Assembly (NCBI GenBank): GCA_033557675.1
Contig: JAWQRM010000401.1
Span: 1-23,150 of the forward strand
Reading direction: 5' to 3'
DNA from: Coptodactyla brooksi
Lineage: Eukaryota; Arthropoda; Insecta; Coleoptera; Scarabaeidae
Length of the DNA stretch: 23,150 nucleotides
A program made the position numbers and the translations under genes. The notes beneath the pieces are model-generated. The model saw only the letters and a program-made list of their open reading frames with translations, made no database searches and was not told the DNA's origin. Numbering within the stretch: the stretch's first letter is position 1; every line of letters starts with the position of its first letter. Below are positions 16,560-23,150 of this stretch, in pieces.

Positions 16560-17640
16560 CAGTTATGCTACTTTCGTAAGTTTTTATGGCCTACCGTAAA
16601 TTTTAGAGCAATTTGTTGGAATATCTAGAATTCCACGAATGAGCTAAAATCAAGCGATGATTTTTTTCTCACTTACACTGCAAGATTTGCAAAATCAAAT
16701 TCATCAAACATCTGATACATTACACAATGCAATGCTAAAGAGTATAGAAAAAAATTACACCAACCAAAATTTCGAAATTCCATAACATCTATTCATTTGT
16801 CGTACTCGTATTTGTGTTTTTTTTTGTTATAAAATTTTGTTATAATATGTTTACAACATTTTTTGCTCAAAGTCGTCTAATACATATTTGTTGTCAATAG
16901 CGCTAAAATGTGTCAAATTGACGTATTTTTGAAGTAAGGGTACTGTTTGCTTCATTTTGAAGAAAATAATACATAGTAAATTGTGTGAAATCAATGTGGC
17001 AAACTTCCAGAATATCCAACTGCAAAAATAATAATAATAATAAACCGCCATGTTTCTGATTTTCTGCGATCACTGTGATTGCTTAATAGATGTTAACCTA
17101 TACGTGGTACTCTAAATATTCAAATACAGATCCTTTAAAAATCATGGGAGGACATAAAAACTTACCGAAATACTGCAATTTTATGCAGAATTTTCTAAAA
17201 ATGCCAAATACATAAAAATATGCAAAATGATCAACGTATGTATGTATGTATGGTCAGCTCAACGTTCTCGGCCATAGTCAGCAGATTGTCTGAAGCGAGC
17301 GGTGTCGCTTCTTAGCTGGCAAGAACCTTTTGAACCAAGTCTTTCCACGCTGCGCCGTCACTCGCTGTATTGAGCAGCGTCTCAAACCAGTTTTCCCAAT
17401 TATATCTCGAATGATCAATGTAAAAAATCAACAGTTGGGTCCATTTTCTATGAAACTGCAATTGATAGGAAAGCAACAAATCTGTCAACATGATCAATAT
17501 GATCTGATAAATATGTTACATCTGAAAATTTTAATTTTCGATACCTAATAAAATCGAATATCCGATAAAAAAAGAAGGGTTAAAGACTGGGTGCTAACGG
17601 TTCCGTTGGCATCCGGTATATAACATAACTAATTGAAACG
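16560..17640. repeat. old dispersed repeat Q, copy 1 (interrupted)
   Basis: Two segments match 20985-21600 weakly but in the same order: CTTTAAAAATCATGGGAGGA...GAATTTTCTAAAAATGCCAAA (17135-17215) against 21383-21470, and GGGTGCTAACGGTTCCGTTGG (17589-17609) against 21548-21570. A further match is CTAGAATTCCACGAATGAGC (16625 on) against 21058 on. A non-LTR fragment splits the copy at 17235-17409. No protein is conserved. (ATA)n lies near 17029-17043. Confidence 0.35.
17226..17418 (-). mobile_element. 5'-truncated non-LTR retrotransposon with 9-bp TSD
   Basis: AATGATCAA occurs at 17226-17234 and again at 17410-17418, flanking a 175-bp insert of clearly higher GC content. On the minus strand the insert starts within a frame reading NWENWFETLLNTASDGAAWK and DLVQKVLAS before TAG at 17314-17312. 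It continues ~60 bp and ends in a (CATA)4 tail at the target duplication. Severe 5' truncation, a 3' microsatellite tail and a target-site duplication are hallmarks of target-primed reverse transcription. The short W-rich C-terminus resembles the end of jockey/R1-type ORF2 proteins; the exact clade is uncertain. Confidence 0.7.
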
Positions 17641-18556
17641 TATTGATTCAGGGTACATTTTGAAGCAACATCGTCTCCTTTAGAACCTTTCATTATAGTA
17701 CACGCAATGTACCATCCGTAAATCTACTTATCATGATCTTATTTCAGATGTAGCGCTTTTCACGTGTCATTTTAGAAGTATACTGGTGCCACATTAAATG
17801 ATGTTATAACATTAATTTAAGTTACTGTCAACTTTATCTCATGGAAGCTGAAATTTGATGTTGGTAGAGTCAATTCATTGTTTTTCTTGATATTCGCAAA
17901 TGTTTGTGCTACGTTGATGTAGAAATGAATTTTAAATGACCTGATGCGCAGTAGAACACCACCATACCATTTTTATATAATACATTTGTCTCTTTAACAG
18001 ATGTCATGTAAAGGCAATATATGGAAGAACTTCCACTTAAACTAATAATGTTGATACTAATTATGAAAGTACTTACACATCTCCAATCTGGAATAAATAA
18101 AACTCATTTGAAGATGCTATAGAGTTTTTTAAGATTTGTGAAGCGCCAGATTTCATCCGAACCCACGAGTATCCTGATCCTATTGATATATCTATACCTA
18201 TCGTAGATTGTCTACGATAGCTGATTGCATATTATTTTATAAAATATTTGCAACGGCATCCCAGGAGAAAGCGGAAATGACCAGATCCTGACATTTCAAA
18301 CATAGGCGTTCGTGAATTGAGTATCTTTATACTTTAAATTAGTCACAGCAAATGCAGAGCGGTTTTATAATTAACAAGTATACAATACGCTCTTTTAATA
18401 ATTGTACTATTTGCAACTATTGCACTAAATTGTACTATTTTACTATAAGTAACGATGTGTGTACATGAGTAATATGAGTATGAACATACTCATAAGGTCC
18501 TTTTACGAAACGTATATGTAGCGTTTTAGTAACATTAACATTATTTTCTCTTTCAG
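17641..18556. other. AT-rich DNA with two short-loop hairpins
   Basis: No gene is recognised. CTATCGTAGA-TTG-TCTACGATAG (18198-18220) is a perfect 10-bp hairpin. ATGAGTATG-AA-CATACTCAT (18474-18493) is a perfect 9-bp one. If the exon at 18557 is real, this stretch would be its upstream intron. Confidence 0.5.
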
Positions 18557-18681
18557 AGAACGAAATACACGATTTAGGACCCAGAATATACTTTAGTGGA
18601 GCTAACGTACTAAGATTATTATTTGTTCCAACCGTGAGCATATTCATAGTTCTCGCTAATGTACTTACGTGCATATGTTAA
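18557..18681 (+). CDS. candidate 3'-terminal exon, GPI-anchor-like tail
   Basis: A good acceptor (TATTTTCTCTTTCAG, ending 18556) opens a frame ending at TAA 18679-18681. It reads NEIHDLGPRIYFSGANVLRL then LFVPTVSIFIVLANVLTCIC. Small residues (SGA) followed by a short spacer and a ~20-residue hydrophobic end with no basic tail form the layout of a GPI-attachment signal; a tail anchor is the alternative. Such exons close genes for insect IgSF cell-surface proteins (lachesin/DIP type), but I cannot assign the family. GC content and codon use rise relative to the flanks. Upstream exons were not found. An open minus-strand frame (18435-18674) is treated as its shadow. Confidence 0.4.
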
Positions 18682-19223
18682 TTAGACATGTTCGGTTTAT
18701 ATTGTTATGTATACTTATGATTATTTATAAATTATATTAATAATATTGTATTATTTTGTATTAATTTATTAATTACTGAATGTCTAGTTGTTCCCATTGT
18801 ATTATTAGTAGTAGATGCATAAAAAGCTGACCTAGTCATTCTATTAAACACCTTAATGTAAAGCGTTAGTTGGCAACATCTTGTACAGCATATATATTTT
18901 ATTTTATCAGCACATATTCAACTGGGTACTACTTTACGTATTAGGCAAATGTAACACATCAATAGCTGCAACCAGTCAGCGTAGTCTAGTTCCTGTGCAA
19001 GAGATCTTCAAGTCGAACGACTATATAAAAGCAGTATATCAATATTTTTATGCATCTTAAAGTTAAAACAACACAGTTTATCATTAAATCATGATGTATA
19101 TACACATGTAAGTGTTAGACGCCAAGTGGGGAGCGACTACAAATTATTTTTTACTAATCTATCAAATAGCTGACATTTTCATACTCGCAAATCAATAAAA
19201 AAATTCCTATTGTGAACACTTAC
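18682..19223. other. AT-rich DNA, possible 3' UTR
   Basis: After the stop at 18681 come ATTAAT-rich bases with no perfect AATAAA in the first 150 bp. CTATTAAACACC near 18841 is a variant poly(A) signal. I see no gene otherwise. Confidence 0.3.
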
Positions 19224-19330
19224 CATAAGTACACCCGAAACACTTCATAATTTATCATCCGCCGCTGTTTACGAAATGTCAAAATCAGCTGATGTCGTGA
19301 AATGATTGATTGGAGGAAAGCGTGTGGTAA
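19224..19330 (-). promoter_or_regulatory. promoter-like patch with possible first exon
   Basis: On the minus strand, a patch with AGCGGCGG, CAGCTGAT and TTTTGACATTTCG precedes ATG at 19248-19246. The frame ATG AAG TGT TTC GGG TGT ACT TAT G meets a consensus donor G|GTAAGT (GT at 19223-19222). CpG and GC are raised relative to surroundings. CAGCTGAT resembles an E-box-type core promoter motif known from insects. This could be the first exon of an unrecognised gene whose other exons lie to the left. The evidence is only the donor and composition. Confidence 0.3.
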
Positions 19331-20006
19331 TGTAGTGCTGTATTGTCTCAAATGTTATGTGCTTCCGTTGTCTATTCTAACCGCTATAAAAAACGTTTTA
19401 TTTATTAATCACCGATAAAGGGTCCAAGTAGCCTAAATAATTACGATTTTGACCATCCCCCTATGATTTCTTTTAAAATGCTAGAAAATACTTTAAACTA
19501 CATAAAAGTATGTAATTGTAATTTTTTGATATAATCTTATATACCCACTTTAGTTCTTAACAGACATATATATTTATGTTTGTAATGTACATATATATCT
19601 ATAACTATGTGATAACCCTACCCTTGTTTGTATTTGTTATAATATATTACGACTTAATCCCCTTAAATTGATTATAAAGTACCAGCAATAATCATAATAA
19701 CTTTGAATTGATCGTATTTATTTGATGATTCGAAAAATAGTAAATCATTCCTAACATCACTAATAAGGTTCTAATTTATTTTATTTCAAAAGTTAGAAAA
19801 AAGTGTTCTTTCTGTCCAACTTGGATTTTAACCAAAACCTTTATCACTGCCAATGCTGATCACATGTAAAGTTGGTTAATGGTAATTCAATTAATGGACA
19901 AATATGAAAATTATTGGTCATCAGAAGCCGAAAAACAAAGTGAAACTTTCTGGGTTCCAACAATATTGTTATAGTTGACCAAATAAAAAGCCTGATAAAA
20001 AAGACT
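19331..20006. other. gene-free AT-rich DNA
   Basis: I see no gene, RNA or structured repeat. A few ATAT-rich tracts lie around 19560-19600. Confidence 0.35.
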
Positions 20007-20038
20007 GGCATAGTACTGGATAATACCAGCCCTATGCC
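20007..20038. repeat. hairpin GGCATAG / CTATGCC
   Basis: The outer stem GGCATAG (20007-20013) pairs with CTATGCC (20032-20038). The inner stem CTGG/CCAG (20016-20019, 20026-20029) is separated by a 2x2 internal loop, with a 6-nt apical loop. It resembles a pre-formed stem-loop but has no recognised RNA family. Confidence 0.6.
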
Positions 20039-20984
20039 GTTTCAGACGTTGTTCCATAAATAACATTGACGGTTTTACAGGTAGACCACAAATTATCTAT
20101 TAGTTAATCTAATTCTTTCAACAGAGTTTACAAGTCTAATTGACGATATTGAATTTTTGTCTTAATGTCATGATTTTTCTACGGTGTCATGTATTTTTCT
20201 TTGTGCAATGCTATTAGTATATATCATAAATAATTGATTATTAATGCTATTATTTGTCATATGTGTTATATGTTACTAATACCTGCAGCTGATATTTTAG
20301 TAACTGCCCCGTATATTATTCTATATTTAGACATCCAACATAAATGATACAGTTACGTTTTTGGTTAAACAATTCTCACTTGAAAGGCACTGTCTTTCGA
20401 ATAAATCTACTACAAATTATTGTTGACTACATAACATGTTATTGTCTATTAGCTACCCTATACAGCTATTTTCTTAGGCTATTTTCTTAGGAAATCATTA
20501 GTACTCCATTTTTAGTCCATGTTTTTAAAGCCATCGAAATTAAATTTGGTAGGTCTAATACTATCATTAAAAGTGTTTAAAACTTTTTTAATTTCCATTA
20601 CTTTGAAAGGCTGCTTGCACTTCCAGTTAGTATAATCACATTGAAAATCATCTTGTTTATTCATTATCTGATATGCCACGAAAATTTTAGTAAAAATATT
20701 AGTCTTTACGTTTGGATATGGTTTTAATTACTACATATTAGACAGATTGAAATTTGGATAGATATGAGGATAAGAACTGGGTAGAAGTGGAATTTCAGCA
20801 GACCAGCTGAACTGTGTCTTTTGGTGTAATGCTACAGTAAATATGTTAATAATATATGTTAGACCATTTGTTAGTCATTTGTCTGTTCGGAGTTTATTTT
20901 TATTGCTGTCAAAGCGCATATTTTGATATTCTAGTCTACCAATCCAGGTTGTGCTGAAAAGGTCACCGATTCTTCACTTTAAAT
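20039..20984. other. gene-free AT-rich DNA
   Basis: No gene was found. A tandem TATTTTCTTAGG(C/A) duplication lies near 20468-20492. Confidence 0.35.
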
Positions 20985-21600
20985 AAAGCACATGTATATT
21001 TTTATATATTTGCAATCTTCAGACAATTCTGAACGAAGAAAATTTCTATTTCAATGTCTAGAGTGCCATGAATCGGCTAAAATTGTCCAAACTAATCAGA
21101 CTGGCTCTAAATCTCATGATTTTTACGTTTCTCTTTTGCATTTCTTTCGATGTATCATCCCAAAAATGAGTTAAGTAATACTTTTACTTCAAAGATGCCT
21201 TGATATTTGACAAAGTAAAAGCCGAAAATTATTTATTTTAACACAATTAGTAAATATGTAACATTCTGCAGAGAATACAAAATGGAGCCTATTTCGTGAT
21301 GTAGTTACCAAAAGTGTTTTGGTAAGTATTCTTGAAAAGTTACCAAATTAACTGCTAACTGATAGCTATGATGTAAAAATTACTCTAAAAATCATGGTAG
21401 ACAGTAAAAACTCACAATAATCACCCTATTCTGTTAATAATTTTCTGAAAATTGCAAAAACACCAAAATATACAAGCTATTCTATTTAAAAACCAAAAGA
21501 TAAGGTAATTTTTAGCGAAAGTATAAATTAAACAATAATAGCTAAGGATGGAATGCTAATGATTCGGTTGACGACCTATATATTCCATATTACTACCTAT
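20985..21600. repeat. old dispersed repeat Q, copy 2
   Basis: Diverged partner of 16560-17640, without the non-LTR insert. A 60-codon plus frame at 20992-21174 falls here. It is preceded by TTGCAATCTTCAG, but since its sequence overlaps the repeat I regard it as not a gene. Confidence 0.3.
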
Positions 21601-22777
21601 ATGCAATTATGGGTGTTCTCTAATTTTTAATGTAAAGTTTATCATCTAATTGGTAGAGATAATATTCATTACATTGATTGCCTACTAAAATGTTTACATA
21701 TGTATTTTCTATTATATATTGTTTTTCCAAATCAGTAAATCGTACCTACACAGCGCAATAAATATTAGAAGCCCAGGAACTACACAAGCACTGCACTGCA
21801 ACTCTGCAGCATAAGGCTGGAAAATTGTGCATATGTATGTGACATAATACTTTATGGAAGCAGATGTATAAATTTAAACTAAAATAACTCCAAAATTATT
21901 TGTAACAGACCTATTTATGTATTTTCTAAAACGCTAAATGCATATTAATGTTTAAGAAAATAATCATTTATGTGATATGCTCTTGACACAGGGCCATATC
22001 AAAACAGCTGTGGGTATAGGAACATTTGTTTTCACAACTATTTCGCTGTCAGTTCAAGTGAATTATATTTTTTCAACTTAAGCTCGCATAACTCCATAAT
22101 TATTTGTGTTAGACAAATAGTGCATAATATGTAGGATGTTTGATAAAAAAACACATTACTTTGGTGTTGCTTTTGTTGCAGTTATTTTGCAGTTATTTTT
22201 TGTGTATCATTGCACAAAAAAGAACTTTTGCGTTCTTTTCTGCGTTCTTCGTTGTTAATTTTATTGGAGTTAATAAACACCTTAACCACCCCAAGATTGT
22301 TCAAAATCTCACTCTTGACATTTGTGTCACATGCTCCTGACAAATGTTGTTTCTATAAAAATAAGATAGTAAAATAACTATTATACTAAAAGGATTAAAA
22401 ATTCAATTGACTTTCACATCGAAACAAATAATTTATATTCTAAATAAGCTCGTTTTATTTCTTAACCCACATATTACTGAACGGGTAGTAATCCACCACT
22501 TTCTTCTTGGTATGTCTAATTACTGTAGAGGAAGAGTGTTTTTCAAAGCTTCTGCTTACTCCGGTCTTGGTGTTATTATTACCAAATTTTATTATTTTAT
22601 CCCATCGTTGGTATTTCTGAGTTTCTCATGCATAACAGATATCTTCTTTTTTTTAAGCTTTTCGGGATCAAAGCCCATAAGCCTCGATTTAAAGAAACAA
22701 ATCACAATTAAATCGAATCGATCAAAAACCATAGTCACAACGTTCAAACTAAAGACTCCTAAACAGAAATCCCAACG
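21601..22777. other. gene-free DNA, possibly decayed retrotransposon at its right end
   Basis: I see no host gene. From about 22420 rightward the minus strand may continue the degraded retrotransposon seen at 22778-23150, but its frame is broken and I cannot align it. A long plus-strand ORF (22407-22934) overlaps the RNase H domain and is regarded as fortuitous. Confidence 0.35.
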
Positions 22778-23150
22778 TTACTCAAAAAGCGAGCCAGCGC
22801 TTGAAATATTTTTACATTCCCGGAAGCAAGCAATGACACAAGATTCAAAGGAAGTACCCTTCAGCCAAAAAAATTTAACATCGAATCGTTTCAAAGATGA
22901 AAGCGTCGACAATATATCTAAGGTGATAGGATGATGATCGGCATAGTACCTTCGATGCTTCAAGGACATTAGCACACTCATCGAGTCAGACATAATGGCA
23001 ACTTTAGCCACCTCTGTTGATTTCACGTATTCCAAAGCTTTTAGTATAGCGACCGCTTCAGCTGCAAACGTACTTGTCAAATTGTGAAGCTTAAATTTGA
23101 AGCTAACGCTGCGACTACACAGCACAACCACAATCTTGGGACGACTTGGA
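22778..23150 (-). pseudogene. non-LTR retrotransposon RNase H domain (partial, decayed)
   Basis: The minus-strand frame (23131-22778) shows the RNase H core of LINE ORF2 proteins: FKLHNLTSTFAAEAVAILKA (catalytic-type Glu in the AE block), AIMSDSMSVLMSLK (Asp in SDS), then HPITLDILSTL and FDVKFFWLKG. In intact proteins the KG would be followed by an H-x-G-x-x-GNExAD helix; here it runs into unrelated sequence and a stop, so the last catalytic motif is lost. Frame and homology run on past position 23150, so reverse transcriptase may lie to the right. LINEs with RNase H belong to the I, R1 or Loa-type clades; I cannot choose. Confidence 0.75.

Noticed and set aside
16851..17051. 66-codon minus ORF with a poly-Tyr start
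   Set aside because: The tyrosines come from an (ATA)n microsatellite, and the rest lies in old repeat DNA.
18435..18674. 79-codon minus-strand ORF
   Set aside because: It is antisense to the better-supported plus-strand terminal exon and lacks family similarity or a good start context.
20992..21174. Possible exon after TTGCAATCTTCAG
   Set aside because: The acceptor-like site is weak and the sequence belongs to a dispersed repeat shared with 16620 onward.
22407..22934. 175-codon plus-strand ORF, the second longest in the window
   Set aside because: It runs antisense to a recognisable RNase H domain in its right half. Its left half is low-complexity (FYYFIPSLVFLSFS..IFFFLSFS) and matches no family I know, so it looks fortuitous.
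1..23150. CRISPR array, operon or prokaryotic mobile system
   Set aside because: No regularly spaced repeats or compact operons were seen; spliceosomal introns and eukaryotic transposons show that the DNA is from an animal.

Overview
This is an AT-rich (roughly 30% GC by eye), repeat-laden eukaryotic window, almost certainly from an insect. Two host genes with spliceosomal introns are recognisable, and the rest is dominated by decayed mariner, piggyBac and non-LTR retrotransposon pieces. The short 54-55 nt introns and the mix of elements would suit a beetle, but the order is an inference.

Layout. Positions 1-4390 hold the first exon of WDR36/UTP21 (minus strand, 1311-2253; the gene runs off the left edge in an intron). 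It lies between copies of a dispersed repeat family, here called R. R copies stand in opposite orientation on the two sides. A 187-bp inverted copy of the WDR36 exon/intron boundary sits upstream of the promoter. Two R copies contain a motif that folds like a type I hammerhead ribozyme. Positions 4390-7870 are a nested repeat zone: four to five copies of a ~250-300 bp unit (called S), an internally deleted mariner with TA target duplication (5084-5504), tandem broken mariner transposase pieces (6290-7396) and a stray copy of the WDR36 promoter (7531-7622). Positions 7969-8416 (minus) carry an intact three-exon mitochondrial pyruvate carrier 1 gene (MPC1, 112 aa).

From 8420 to 15430 there is a pair of 110-bp direct repeats, a possible 54-codon membrane sORF (9851), a tRNA-like remnant (10821), two decayed copies of one uncharacterised repeat-associated protein family (11340 and 13997) and a piggyBac-like pseudogene between them. 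From 15430 to the end the DNA is sparse. It holds a 5'-truncated non-LTR insertion with a 9-bp target duplication (17226-17418), a plausible 3'-terminal exon encoding a GPI-anchor-like tail (18557-18681), a promoter-like patch on the minus strand near 19224-19330, and a decayed non-LTR RNase H domain at the right edge.

The two recognised host genes serve unrelated housekeeping roles (18S rRNA processing; mitochondrial pyruvate import) and there is no sign that they act together. The main interest is structural: hammerhead-like repeats, duplicated WDR36 fragments, and many perfect short-loop foldbacks.
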